Below are positions 21,019-30,167 of a stretch of DNA of 64,000 nt, piece by piece (position 1 is the first letter of the stretch; each line of letters begins with the position of its first letter). Location of the stretch: the NCBI GenBank assembly GCA_963764465.1, contig CAVXSO010000001.1, forward strand, positions 248,001-312,000. The letters run 5' to 3'. Below the pieces are notes generated by a model, which did no database searches, was not told the origin of the DNA, and saw nothing but the letters and a program-made list of their open reading frames with translations. Both the position numbers and the translations under genes were made by a program. This DNA comes from JAJXXT01 sp963764465 (GTDB lineage Bacteria; Pseudomonadota; Alphaproteobacteria; Acetobacterales; Acetobacteraceae).

Positions 21019-22080
21019 CTAGGCGGCATATTGCGATATCGCAGCGACGGCCAACGCTACCTCGCCACTCTCCATCGCTTCGGTATAGTCGCCCCGGCGG
21101 GCCGCACGGTTGCAGGCGGCGCGGTGGTAGAGCGCGCGCTGCGCCGCTGGCACGTGTGCCGCTTCGCCACGCCAAATTTCGAGTGCCGGTTGCTGGATGG
21201 CGCGGGCATAGGAAAATGTCACCGCCCACGGCAGCCTCGCCTTGAACCTCGTGTTCATGGCGTTCAAACGCGCCGACGCCAACTCGCCCGGCTGGCCGCC
21301 GGAGAGGAACGCAATGCCGGGTACGGCAGCAGGAACGGTCCGCAGGAGGCACGTCACCGTGGCGTCGGCGATCTCATCCACCCCGTTCTGATGCGGGCAA
21401 CCCAATCCCGGCAGCACCATGTTGGGCTTCAGGATCATGCCCTCAAGCATCACGCGTTGGGCGCATAGGTGCGCAAAGACCGTACGGATCGTGTCCTCGG
21501 TCGTTTGCCGACATTGCTCCAGCGTGTGCTCGCCCGTCATCAGCACCTCGGGCTCCACGACGGGGACCAGCCCCGCTTCCTGGCACAGCGCGGCGTAGCG
21601 GGCCAGGGCATGCGCGTTGGCTTCGATGCATCCGCGGCTTGGGATGCCCGTGGCCAAGGCGATCACCGCTCGCCACTTGGCAAAGCGCACGCCCATGCGC
21701 GCGTATTCCGCGAGGCGTTCACGCAATCCGTCGAGCCCCTCGGTGACTTTCTCGCCCCGATACCCGGCCAGCTGCTTTGCCCCAGTGTCGACCTTGATGC
21801 CGGGAATGATGCCGGCCTTCGCGACCGCTTCGGCGAACATGGTGCCGTCATTCGTCCGCTGACGGATCGTTTCGTCATAAAGAATGGCGCCGCTAATGCA
21901 CTGCCCCAGCCCCGGCGTGGTGACGATCATGTCGCGATAAGTGCGTCGAAGCTCGGAGGTCTGTGGGATTCCCAGCGCGGCAAACCGCCGGTTGCAGGTC
22001 GGCGTGCTCTCATCCATCGCCAGCAGCCCCTTATCGGCGGCGACAAGCGCGCGCGCGGTCTCCGTGAGTTGCGGCACCAT
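21019..22080 (-). CDS. Class I fructose-bisphosphate aldolase
   Basis: A 353-residue Schiff-base aldolase cleaving fructose-1,6-bisphosphate to two triose phosphates. Family motifs include GLLAMDEST, RFAKWRAVI, VEPEVLMTGEHT and MILKPNMVLPG, whose Lys (near residue 216) is the Schiff-base residue, followed by FLSGGQ. The frame could begin 8 codons earlier, but ATG 22080 overlaps the phosphoketolase stop as TGATG and gives the usual N-terminus MVPQLTETARALV, so translational coupling is likely. The eukaryote-like class I type is less common in bacteria than class II. Confidence 0.93.
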   Translation of the reverse strand: MVPQLTETARALVAADKGLLAMDESTPTCNRRFAALGIPQTSELRRTYRDMIVTTPGLGQCISGAILYDETIRQRTNDGTMFAEAVAKAGIIPGIKVDTGAKQLAGYRGEKVTEGLDGLRERLAEYARMGVRFAKWRAVIALATGIPSRGCIEANAHALARYAALCQEAGLVPVVEPEVLMTGEHTLEQCRQTTEDTIRTVFAHLCAQRVMLEGMILKPNMVLPGLGCPHQNGVDEIADATVTCLLRTVPAAVPGIAFLSGGQPGELASARLNAMNTRFKARLPWAVTFSYARAIQQPALEIWRGEAAHVPAAQRALYHRAACNRAARRGDYTEAMESGEVALAVAAISQYAA

Positions 22081-24509
22081 CACGACGACGATTTCCACTT
22101 CCAATTGCGGACTTCCGGCAGATCCTGGCCATGCTTGTCTATGTAATTCTTGTGCTCGATCAGCTTGTCCCGGACCATCTGCTTCAGGTAGGCGCCCTTG
22201 GTGCCGAGTTTCGGCAGCCGGTCCACAACGTCATTCACCAGGTGGAACCGGTCGAGGTCGTTCTGCACCCGGATGTCGAAGGCCGTGGTGATCGTGCCCT
22301 CTTCCTTGTAGCCACGAACGTGCAGGTTGCGGTTAGTGCGGCGATAGGTCAGCCGGTAAATCACCGAGCTGTATCCGTGAAAGCCGAAGACAATGTGCTT
22401 GTCCCGGGTGAACAGTGAATCGTAGTCGGTCTCGTTGAGCCCGTGCGGATGCTCGCTGGCGGATTGCAGCTTCATCAGATCGACCACGTTGATCACCCGG
22501 ATCTTCAAATCCGGCAGGTGCTCACGAAGGATCGAGACCGCGGCGAGAATTTCGAGCGTCGGGGTGTCGCCGCAGCACGCCATCACCACGTCTGGTTCGC
22601 CGTCCTGGTCGTTGCTGGCCCATTGCCAGATGCCGATGCCTTCCGCGCAGTGCATCGCGGCCGCGTCGATGTTCAGCCATTGCGGCAGCGCGTGCTTTCC
22701 CGCGACGACGACGTTGACGTAATGCCGACTGCGAAGGCAGTGGTCGAAAACCGAGAGGAGGCAGTTGGCATCGGGCGGCAGGTAGACGCGCACAATGTCA
22801 GCCTTCTTGGTGATGACGTGGTCGATGAAGCCGGGGTCCTGGTGGGTGAAGCCGTTGTGATCCTGCTGCCAGACATGCGAGGCGAGCAGGTAGTTCAGCG
22901 ATGCGATCTTGCGCCGCCACGGCAGTTCGGATGTGACCTTCAGCCATTTCGCGTGCTGACTGAACATCGAATCGACGATGCGGATGAAAGCCTCGTAGCT
23001 GTTAAACAGCCCGTGCCGTCCGGTGAGCAGGTATCCTTCGAGCCAGCCCTCGCATTGATGTTCGCTGAGCATCGAGTCCAGAACCCGTCCCACAGGTGCA
23101 AGGAATTCGTCGTTCGCGACTTTGCTGGCATCCCACTGCCGGTTTGTTACGTCGAAGACGGCACCGAGAAAGTTCGAAAGCGTTTCATCGGGACCAAAGA
23201 CCCGGAAGTTGCGTTGCTCCTGGTTGAGCGAGATCACATCGCGCAGGAATTTTCCTAACACCAGGGTATCCTGGCCATCGACGGCGCCGGGCGACGGCAC
23301 GCTGACAGCATGCTCGTGGAAGTCCGGCATGCGGAGGTCCCGCAGCAGCATGCCGCCATTGGCGTGCGGGTTGGCACCCATCCGCCGGTCGCCGCGCGGG
23401 GCGAGATCGGCCAACTCCGGTATCAGCCGGCCGTTGTCGTCGAACAGTTCCTCGGCCTTGTAGCTCTTCATCCAGGCTTCGAGCTGCTGGACATGTTCCG
23501 GGTGTTCGGCATCCACTAGCAGCGGCACCTGGTGCGCCCGGAACGTACCCTCCACCTTCAGGCCATCAACTTCCTTCGGTCCGGTCCAGCCCTTTGGTGA
23601 CCTGAGGACGATCATCGGCCAGCGCGGCCGAACGGTGGCGTTGTCGATCCGCGCGGTCTTGCGGATCAGCCCTATGTCCTCGATCGCCTCGTCCAAGGCC
23701 GCGGCCATCGACTGATGCATCGTTGTGGGATCGTCACCTTCGACGAAGTGGGGCGCCCAGCCGCAGCCGCGCAGAAATTGGTCCAGTTCCTCGTGCTCGA
23801 TGCGGGCGAGGACGGTCGGGTTGCTGATCTTGTAGCCATTGAGATGCAGAATCGGCAGCACCGCCCCGTCGCTCGCGGGATTGAGCAGCTTGTTCGAATG
23901 CCACGAAGTCGCGAGCGGACCGGTTTCCGCCTCGCCGTCCCCGACGACGCAGGCGACGATCAGCTCCGGATTGTCCAGCACGGCGCCGAAGGCGTGGCTC
24001 AGCGAATAACCGAGCTCGCCGCCCTCGTGGATCGAGCCCGGGGTCGTGGGCGCGACGTGGCTCGAAATTCCGCCGGGGAATGAGAACTGCTTGAACAGCT
24101 TCTTGAGCCCGGCCTCGTCCTGGGTAACGTTGGGATAGACCTCGCTCCAGGTACCCTCGAGGTATACATTGCCTACGATCGCCGGGCCGCCATGGCCGGG
24201 GCCTGCGACATACAACATGTCGAGGTCGTATTTTTTGATGATCCGGTTCAAATGGACGTAGATGAAGTTCTGCCCCGGCGTCGTCCCCCAATGCCCGACC
24301 ACCAGCGGCTTCACGTGCGACAGCTTGAGGGGCTGTTTCAGCAGCGGATTATCGTAGAGATAGATCTGCCCAACCGATAGATAGTTCGCGGCTCGCCAAT
24401 AGGCATTCGTCCTGCGCAATTCGTCGGCCCCGAGGAGGACGGGCCTGTCGGCTGCTCCCTCGCGATTCCTGGGCTTCTTGGGCTTCCGGGCTGAAATGAT
24501 CGTATCCAC
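22080..24509 (-). CDS. xfp: Xylulose-5-phosphate/fructose-6-phosphate phosphoketolase
   Basis: A 809-residue TPP enzyme that cleaves Xu5P (and in many members F6P) with Pi to acetyl-phosphate and GAP or erythrose-4-phosphate. Motifs are GHWGTTPGQNFIYVHLNR, HEGGELGYSL (161-170), GDGEAETGPLATSWHSN (from 190) and QDHNGFTHQDPG. The frame is open upstream, but GTG 24509 has a GGAGG 7 bp before it and gives the normal length, so I chose it. It is the first gene of the unit xfp-aldolase-H+-ATPase-ppk2-glucan synthase-pgm. No acetate kinase or phosphotransacetylase gene accompanies it. Confidence 0.95.
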   Translation of the reverse strand: MDTIISARKPKKPRNREGAADRPVLLGADELRRTNAYWRAANYLSVGQIYLYDNPLLKQPLKLSHVKPLVVGHWGTTPGQNFIYVHLNRIIKKYDLDMLYVAGPGHGGPAIVGNVYLEGTWSEVYPNVTQDEAGLKKLFKQFSFPGGISSHVAPTTPGSIHEGGELGYSLSHAFGAVLDNPELIVACVVGDGEAETGPLATSWHSNKLLNPASDGAVLPILHLNGYKISNPTVLARIEHEELDQFLRGCGWAPHFVEGDDPTTMHQSMAAALDEAIEDIGLIRKTARIDNATVRPRWPMIVLRSPKGWTGPKEVDGLKVEGTFRAHQVPLLVDAEHPEHVQQLEAWMKSYKAEELFDDNGRLIPELADLAPRGDRRMGANPHANGGMLLRDLRMPDFHEHAVSVPSPGAVDGQDTLVLGKFLRDVISLNQEQRNFRVFGPDETLSNFLGAVFDVTNRQWDASKVANDEFLAPVGRVLDSMLSEHQCEGWLEGYLLTGRHGLFNSYEAFIRIVDSMFSQHAKWLKVTSELPWRRKIASLNYLLASHVWQQDHNGFTHQDPGFIDHVITKKADIVRVYLPPDANCLLSVFDHCLRSRHYVNVVVAGKHALPQWLNIDAAAMHCAEGIGIWQWASNDQDGEPDVVMACCGDTPTLEILAAVSILREHLPDLKIRVINVVDLMKLQSASEHPHGLNETDYDSLFTRDKHIVFGFHGYSSVIYRLTYRRTNRNLHVRGYKEEGTITTAFDIRVQNDLDRFHLVNDVVDRLPKLGTKGAYLKQMVRDKLIEHKNYIDKHGQDLPEVRNWKWKSSS

Positions 24510-24729
24510 TCCGCTGCCTCCGTGTGTCGCGATAGGGTTCTGGCCATGTCGCCGGCGCGCCCGGCCTTGCCCCCGCGGCGGAGTGTTCGAGCCTCGGCAC
24601 GCGGACGGCAACGCGCCCCATAGAGGAGCGTGGGCACGACGGCAGATATCGGGGCCCACATTGAGTCAGCGGGTCACTCGAGCTGTCATCGAGGGAAAGT
24701 TAGGGATCGCGGACCTGCGGCAGCAAACT

Positions 24730-24742
24730 CGGAAACTACTCA
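24730..24742 (-). promoter_or_regulatory. FixJ-like box upstream of xfp
   Basis: TGAGTAGTTTCCG on the minus strand, about 220 bp upstream of the phosphoketolase start. It is identical to the tal copy and to the copy at 34022. The core GTAGTTTCC resembles FixJ-type sites of alphaproteobacteria as I recall them; the regulator is inferred. Confidence 0.5.
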
Positions 24743-24811
24743 TGGGGCTCGTCGCCGCCGCCGCCGCGAGCGCGGCGAGCTGACGACCAGAATCCAAATC
24801 GCGCATGGGTT

Positions 24812-24824
24812 TGAGTAGTTTCCG
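24812..24824 (+). promoter_or_regulatory. FixJ-like box upstream of tal
   Basis: TGAGTAGTTTCCG on the plus strand, about 100 bp upstream of the transaldolase ATG. It faces the xfp copy across a gap of about 70 bp. Confidence 0.5.
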
Positions 24825-24925
24825 CGGCTCCCGTGCGTCGCGTGGCGGCGCTAGAGCATCCGGCAACGCCTATCGATGCACCTGCCCATCGATGGAAGCC
24901 TGGCGCGGGCAGGGAGGACACGCGC

Positions 24926-26026
24926 ATGGCCTCGGACGCACCCAAGGCTCTCAACCGACTTGGCCAGAGCCTGTGGCTCGACAACATCACCCGCGATCTC
25001 CTCGATCGTGGCACGCTGAAGCGCTACATCGATGAGCTGTCCGTCACCGGCCTGACCTCCAACCCCACCATCTTCGATCACGCGATCTCGCACAGCTCCA
25101 GCTACGACGGGGAAATCCGCCGCCAGATCGATCGCGGTGTCGTCGGCGAGGAATTGTTCTTCACCCTCGCCATCCAGGATCTCGGCCGCGCGGCCGATCT
25201 GTTCGCCGCGGTCCACGCGCGCACCGGCTCCGTGGATGGATTCGTGTCGCTCGAGGTCTCGCCGTTGCTCGCCTACGACACGCAGGCGACGGTGGCGCAG
25301 GCGAAGGCGCTGCACGCGCAGGCAAATCGGTCCAACCTGTTCATCAAGATCCCCGGCACGCGAGAAGGCCTGCCGGCGATCGAGGCGGCGATCTTCAGCG
25401 GTGTCCCCGTCAACGTGACGCTGCTGTTCTCCGTCGAACAGGTCACCGCCGCTGCCGATGCCTATCTCAGGGGGCTCGAGCGACGCGTGGCCGCTGGAAT
25501 GTCACCCGACGTGCGCTCGGTCGCCTCACTGTTCGTCAGCCGTTGGGACGTCGCCGTGGCGCAAAAAGTTCCAGCGGCGCTGCGCAACTCGCTCGGTATC
25601 GCCGTCGGCAAGCTCTGCTACAAGGCGTATCGCGACGTGCTGGAGAGTGACCGGTTCCAGCGCCTGGCCAATGTTGGCGCGCGGGCGCAGCGGCTGCTGT
25701 TCGCGAGCACCGGCACCAAGGATAAGAACGCATCAGATACGCTCTACGTGTCCGGGCTTGCCGCACCCGACACCGTGAACACGATGCCGGAGGAAACGCT
25801 GCTGGCCTTCGCTAATCACGGCACGTTGGGTGGGTCGCTGCCGCGCGACGGCGGCGACGCGGCCGCTTCGCTACTCGCCCATGCCAAGGCGGGGATCGAC
25901 ATCACCGCCCTGGCGGCGCAATTGCAATCGGACGGCGCCAAGAGCTTCGTCGCATCATGGCACGCTCTGCTGGCCGCGATCGATACCAAGAGCAGGGTGA
26001 TCGCACGAGCGACCCGAGCATCATGA
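24926..26026 (+). CDS. tal: Transaldolase
   Basis: A 366-residue transaldolase transferring dihydroxyacetone from sedoheptulose-7-phosphate or F6P to GAP or E4P. It shows SLWLDNITRDLL, VTGLTSNPTIFDHAI, NLFIKIPGTREGLPAIE (Schiff-base Lys) and VNVTLLFSVEQ. The frame extends upstream, but ATG 24926 has AGGGAGG 8 bp before it and yields the family N-terminus. The stop overlaps the pgi start (ATGATGA), so tal-pgi is a coupled pair transcribed opposite to xfp. The enzyme recycles carbon between the pentose-phosphate and phosphoketolase branches. Confidence 0.95.
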   Translation: MASDAPKALNRLGQSLWLDNITRDLLDRGTLKRYIDELSVTGLTSNPTIFDHAISHSSSYDGEIRRQIDRGVVGEELFFTLAIQDLGRAADLFAAVHARTGSVDGFVSLEVSPLLAYDTQATVAQAKALHAQANRSNLFIKIPGTREGLPAIEAAIFSGVPVNVTLLFSVEQVTAAADAYLRGLERRVAAGMSPDVRSVASLFVSRWDVAVAQKVPAALRNSLGIAVGKLCYKAYRDVLESDRFQRLANVGARAQRLLFASTGTKDKNASDTLYVSGLAAPDTVNTMPEETLLAFANHGTLGGSLPRDGGDAAASLLAHAKAGIDITALAAQLQSDGAKSFVASWHALLAAIDTKSRVIARATRAS

Positions 26027-27648
26027 TGACCGCTCTGACGGAAGCCCCGTCATGGCAGGCGCTGGCGACGCATCACGCTGGGATCAAAAATTTGCACCTG
26101 CGCGAGATGTTCGCCGCTGACCCCGGCCGGGCCGAGCGCTTCTCCATCGAGGGCGCCGGCATCTTCCTCGACTACTCGAAGAACCGCATCACCGATGAGA
26201 CGATGGATCTGCTGCTGCGGCTTTCCGGTGAACGCGGCGTGATGCTTCGTCGCGACGCGATGTTCGCCGGCGAGACCATCAACACCACGGAACGCCGCGC
26301 GGTGTTGCACGTGGCGCTACGCGCGCCGCGCGGCATGCGCATCGAGGTCGATGGCACCGACGTGGTGCCGGCCGTGCACAAGGTGCTGGACGCGATGGCG
26401 GAGTTCGCGACGGCACTGCGCGGCGGCGCCCTTGTTGGCCATACCGGCAAGCAAATCCGCAACGTGGTGAATATCGGCATCGGCGGATCCTATCTCGGGC
26501 CTGAAATGGCGTATCGCGCGCTGCGCCGGTACAGCGACCGGTCGATAAGGTTTCGTTTCGTCTCAAACGTCGACGGCGCCGACTTCACCGAGGCGACGCA
26601 GGATCTCGACGCCGCAGAGACGCTGTTCATCGTCTCTTCGAAAACATTCACGACGCTCGAGACGATGACCAACGCCGCGACCGCACGTGCCTGGCTGGTG
26701 CAGAAGCTGGGCTCGGACGCGGCCGTGGCGCGGCATTTCGCCGCGGTCTCGACCAACATCGGGGCAGCAAAAAAATTCGGCATCGATCCCGCGCGCGTCT
26801 TCGGCTTCTGGGATTGGGTGGGCGGGCGCTACTCCATGGACAGCGCCATCGGCCTGTCCACGATGATCGCCGTGGGCCCCGACAATTTCCACGCGATGCT
26901 GGCGGGATTCCGCGCCATGGACGAGCATTTCCGCACCGCCCCTCCCGCGAAGAACCTGCCGCTGCTGATGGGCCTGCTGACGGTGTGGTACAACAATTTC
27001 TTCGGTGCGCAGACCCTGGGCATCATGCCTTACGCCGCGGATCTCGCTCGCTTCCCCGCCTATCTGCAGCAGCTGCAGATGGAGAGCAGCGGCAAGCACG
27101 TGGCGGTCGACGGCAGGACCGTTTCCTACCAGACCGGCCCGATCATCTGGGGCGAACCGGGCACCGATGGCCAGCACTCCTTCTATCAGCTCCTCCACCA
27201 GGGAACGAAGCTAGTTCCCTGCGACCTCATCGGCTTCTGCCGGAACCTAAGTCCGCTTGTGGAGCAACATGACCTGCTGATGGCCAGTCTTTTTGCGCAG
27301 GCCGAGGCACTGGCGTTCGGCAAGACCGAAGCGGCGCTGAAGGCGGAGGGTTCGCCGGAGCTTCAGACGCCGTTCCGCGTCACCGAGGGCAACCGCCCGA
27401 CCAACGTGATCCTGGCTGAGGCGCTCGATCCCACGACGCTGGGCAGCTTGGTGGCGCTGTATGAGCACAGTGTCTTTACCCAGGGCATCATCTGGGGGAT
27501 CGACAGTTTCGACCAGTGGGGCGTCGAGCTAGGCAAGGTTCTCGCCAACCAAATCGTTCTCGAATTGGATCGGCACGCGGAGCCGAAGCTCGCACACGAT
27601 GCCTCAACGACCGCGCTCATCGGTCGCTACCGGCGCCAGCGGGAATGA
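26023..27648 (+). CDS. pgi: Glucose-6-phosphate isomerase
   Basis: A 541-residue phosphoglucose isomerase interconverting G6P and F6P. Clear family motifs are IGGSYLGPEMAYRAL, SSKTFTTLETMTNA, FGFWDWVGGRYSMDSAIGLS, LTVWYNNFFGAQTLGIMPY and GEPGTDGQHSFYQLLHQGT. The start is ATG 26023 or the adjacent 26026, overlapping the tal stop. Length matches the canonical 545-550. The gene converges on the HAD phosphatase gene with only 16 bp between stops and no evident terminator. Confidence 0.96.
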   Translation: MMTALTEAPSWQALATHHAGIKNLHLREMFAADPGRAERFSIEGAGIFLDYSKNRITDETMDLLLRLSGERGVMLRRDAMFAGETINTTERRAVLHVALRAPRGMRIEVDGTDVVPAVHKVLDAMAEFATALRGGALVGHTGKQIRNVVNIGIGGSYLGPEMAYRALRRYSDRSIRFRFVSNVDGADFTEATQDLDAAETLFIVSSKTFTTLETMTNAATARAWLVQKLGSDAAVARHFAAVSTNIGAAKKFGIDPARVFGFWDWVGGRYSMDSAIGLSTMIAVGPDNFHAMLAGFRAMDEHFRTAPPAKNLPLLMGLLTVWYNNFFGAQTLGIMPYAADLARFPAYLQQLQMESSGKHVAVDGRTVSYQTGPIIWGEPGTDGQHSFYQLLHQGTKLVPCDLIGFCRNLSPLVEQHDLLMASLFAQAEALAFGKTEAALKAEGSPELQTPFRVTEGNRPTNVILAEALDPTTLGSLVALYEHSVFTQGIIWGIDSFDQWGVELGKVLANQIVLELDRHAEPKLAHDASTTALIGRYRRQRE

Positions 27649-27664
27649 CCTGCACCCCTCAACT

Positions 27665-28306
27665 TCAGATGAGCTTGCCTGTGTCGTCATCCTCCAGCCC
27701 CAGCGCCGCCAGTTGCGCGCGGGTCGCGCCGTAGTCCGTGTGCAGAATCCCGCGAATTCCGAGATCCGCCGCAACATCGACAAAAACCGCGGTGTTTTCG
27801 ATATAGACCACGTGAGCCGCCGGCACCTGCGCGACGTCGAGTGCCAGCCGAAAAATGTCGGCATCCGGCTTACGGAGATGCACGAAACAGGAGGAGATAA
27901 AATAGTCCACAAACGCGCCCAGCCCGAACGTCTCGATCCGGTGCGCGTTCAGTTCACGCGCCTCGTTGCTGACCACGGCGATCTTGAGCCCATGCCGGCG
28001 CTTCAGCCGGACGATTATGTCGATCATGTCGGGAAACGGCTCCGAGCGAGCAAACATGAAGTCGCGGAACTCATCCCTGGTGAACGCACGCTCGCGGTGG
28101 AAAATCACCCGGCTCAGATATTCGTCGAGCGTCAGCTTGCCCTCTTCGTAGGCCGCGAACAGCAGGCGATGCCGGTCCTCCGTCTCCGCCCAGTCCAGCT
28201 TGAAGCGGATAGCCGCAAGCTGGCGGGCACGGTGGTCCCATCCGTCGGTGAGCAGCACGCCGCCGATATCGAGGAAAAGACAGGTGGTCGTCGGCACCGG
28301 CGTCAT
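27665..28306 (-). CDS. HAD-superfamily hydrolase
   Basis: A 213-residue HAD phosphatase-like protein. Motif I is LFLDIGGVLL (Asp at about 13; the second Asp of the usual DxD is Gly, as in some family members). VVSNEARELN supplies the motif II region and KPDADIFRLAL motif III. ENTAVFVDVAADLGIRGIL takes the place of motif IV, where Asp is usual before the turn. I start at ATG 28306, since the upstream frame runs antisense through zwf. It lies 43 bp after zwf in the same direction. The substrate may be a sugar phosphate by context, which is only inference. Confidence 0.82.
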   Translation of the reverse strand: MTPVPTTTCLFLDIGGVLLTDGWDHRARQLAAIRFKLDWAETEDRHRLLFAAYEEGKLTLDEYLSRVIFHRERAFTRDEFRDFMFARSEPFPDMIDIIVRLKRRHGLKIAVVSNEARELNAHRIETFGLGAFVDYFISSCFVHLRKPDADIFRLALDVAQVPAAHVVYIENTAVFVDVAADLGIRGILHTDYGATRAQLAALGLEDDDTGKLI

Positions 28307-28349
28307 CGCTTGTCCCGTGGGCGTCGTGCCGGCGCGGAGTCCCGAGGCA

Positions 28350-29753
28350 TCATGCCGCGGAGGTGTTTTCGGATTGCTGCGGATTGTGCCAGCCGCCATC
28401 CGCGGCAATGATCGCAGCGGCCTGCTTCGGCCCCCAGCCGCCGCGGCGGTAGGGGACAACCTTGGGGTGCGTCTTGAGCACAGGCTCGACGACTGCCCAT
28501 GCCGCTTCGACGGCATCCTCGCGGGTAAACAGCGCGCCGTCGCCCGCCATCGCGTCGCTCAGCAGAATCGCGTAGGGCGTCTCTCCGCCTGCCTGCTCGT
28601 CGAGCAGCTGGAGTTCCCGCTGGTCGCCGATGAACTCCTTTCCGCTGCGTTTGACACGCGCGGCGAGAGCGATGGCCGAATCTGGGGAAATCCGGAAGCG
28701 AAAGTAATTGGCCCGGCCGGTCTTCGGCGCCAAATCGGCAAACAGCCTCTGCGGTGGCGGCTTCAATTCCACCATGATCTCGGCCGCCGTTTCGGCCAGA
28801 TACTTGCCGGAGCGCAGGTACCACGGCACCCCCGCCCATCGCCAGGAGTCGATGAAGAGACGCAGCGCACAGAAGGTCTCGACGTCCGAGTTCGCCGCGA
28901 CATTCGCCTCCCTGCGGTAGCCGGTGTACTGGCCGCGCACCAGATCCGCGGACACCAGCGGACGCATCGCCTGGAACACCTTGGCCTTCTCGTCGTGGAC
29001 GGCGCCAAAGTCCTTGCCGGAAGGTGCCTCCATCGCCAGCAGCGCCACGATCTGGAACAGATGGTTCTGCACGACATCGCGAAGACAGCCGGCGGTTTCG
29101 TAGAACGCGCCACGCTGCTCGACGCCGAAGTCCTCGGACAGGGTGATCTGGACGCTCGCCACGTAGTTGCGATTCCAGAACGGTTCCAGGAACGTGTTGG
29201 CGAAGCGAAAATAGAGAATGTTCATGATCGCCTCCTTGCCGAGGAAGTGATCGATCCGGAAAATGGCGTCTTTGGGGAAGGCCGCGCGCGCTGCGCGGTT
29301 GAGCTTGCGGGCGGAGGCGAGGTCCCGGCCAAATGGCTTTTCGAGAATGACCCGCGCCTGCTTCGCAAGCCCGGAGGCGCCGAGCCCCTTGATCACGGTC
29401 TCAAACAGTGGCTGTGGGATCGCGAGGTAATGCGCCGGGTGGCTGGCGTTGCCCATCGCCGTCGCGATTGCCACAAACGTTGCGGGATCGTTGTAGTCCC
29501 CGCTCACGTAGGTGAGCCGGGCAATAAGATGGTCGAACGCGCGCCGGTCGTCGATCCCGCCGGTCTTCTTGATGCTGTCGCGCACCCGCGCCCGCAGGCG
29601 TTGCTCACTCCATGCCGGCAGGGCAACGCCAAGGACCGGAACCGTTAGCCGACCCCGCTTCGCCATCTCGTAGAGGGCCGGGAAGATCATCTTGTGAGCC
29701 AGATCCCCAGTTACGCCGAAGATCACCAGGGCGTCCGAGGGAACCGACGTCAT
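28350..29753 (-). CDS. zwf: Glucose-6-phosphate 1-dehydrogenase
   Basis: A 467-residue NAD(P)-dependent enzyme oxidising G6P to 6-phosphogluconolactone. It has the N-terminal nucleotide motif FGVTGDLAHK (about residues 12-21), the catalytic signature RIDHFLGKEAI (near 164) and WAGVPWYLRSGKYL. The start ATG overlaps the gnd stop as ATGA, so zwf is translationally coupled to gnd. The IS insertion upstream in gnd is therefore likely to reduce its expression unless a new promoter serves it. No 6-phosphogluconolactonase gene is present in the island. Confidence 0.95.
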   Translation of the reverse strand: MTSVPSDALVIFGVTGDLAHKMIFPALYEMAKRGRLTVPVLGVALPAWSEQRLRARVRDSIKKTGGIDDRRAFDHLIARLTYVSGDYNDPATFVAIATAMGNASHPAHYLAIPQPLFETVIKGLGASGLAKQARVILEKPFGRDLASARKLNRAARAAFPKDAIFRIDHFLGKEAIMNILYFRFANTFLEPFWNRNYVASVQITLSEDFGVEQRGAFYETAGCLRDVVQNHLFQIVALLAMEAPSGKDFGAVHDEKAKVFQAMRPLVSADLVRGQYTGYRREANVAANSDVETFCALRLFIDSWRWAGVPWYLRSGKYLAETAAEIMVELKPPPQRLFADLAPKTGRANYFRFRISPDSAIALAARVKRSGKEFIGDQRELQLLDEQAGGETPYAILLSDAMAGDGALFTREDAVEAAWAVVEPVLKTHPKVVPYRRGGWGPKQAAAIIAADGGWHNPQQSENTSAA

Positions 29754-30167
29754 GCTGGACCCGACTTTTTGGCCTCGCCCTTTTCCTGATGGCCGCCGAA
29801 CCCGAAGCGAAGCGCGGATAGAACCTTGTCGGCGAAGTCGTCCGCGCCGCGAGAGCTGAAGCGCTGGTACAATGCGGCACTGAGAACCGGCGCCGGCACC
29901 CCCTCCTCGATTGCCGCCGCGATGGTCCAGCGCCCTTCACCGGAATCCGACACCCGGCCCGCGAAATTCCGCAGATCCGGACTTTTCAGCAGCGCAGATG
30001 CCGCCAGGTCCAGCAACCACGACGTGATGACGCTACCGCGGCGCCACACTTCGGTGATGTCGGCCAAGTTCAGATCGTAGAGATAATGTTCCGGGTGGCG
30101 CAGCGGCGTGGTTTCGGCGTCGGCGGCGCGTTGCTGCTTGCCGACGTTGGCGTGCTTGAGGATGTTA

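Larger units (their letters stand above)
24510..24925. promoter_or_regulatory. Divergent promoter region between xfp and tal with a 13-bp inverted pair
   Basis: This is the 416-bp control region of both metabolic operons. It contains two head-to-head copies of the TGAGTAGTTTCCG box (24730-24742 read leftward, 24812-24824 read rightward), so each gene has one box upstream in the same relative orientation. A GGAGG ribosome site at 24913-24917 serves tal. No gene is supported inside. Confidence 0.6.

Noticed and set aside
24731..24823. Inverted GGAAACTACTCA pair as ends of a small transposon
   Set aside because: The same box occurs singly at two other intergenic sites without a partner and always in fixed orientation to a gene, so a regulatory site explains it better.
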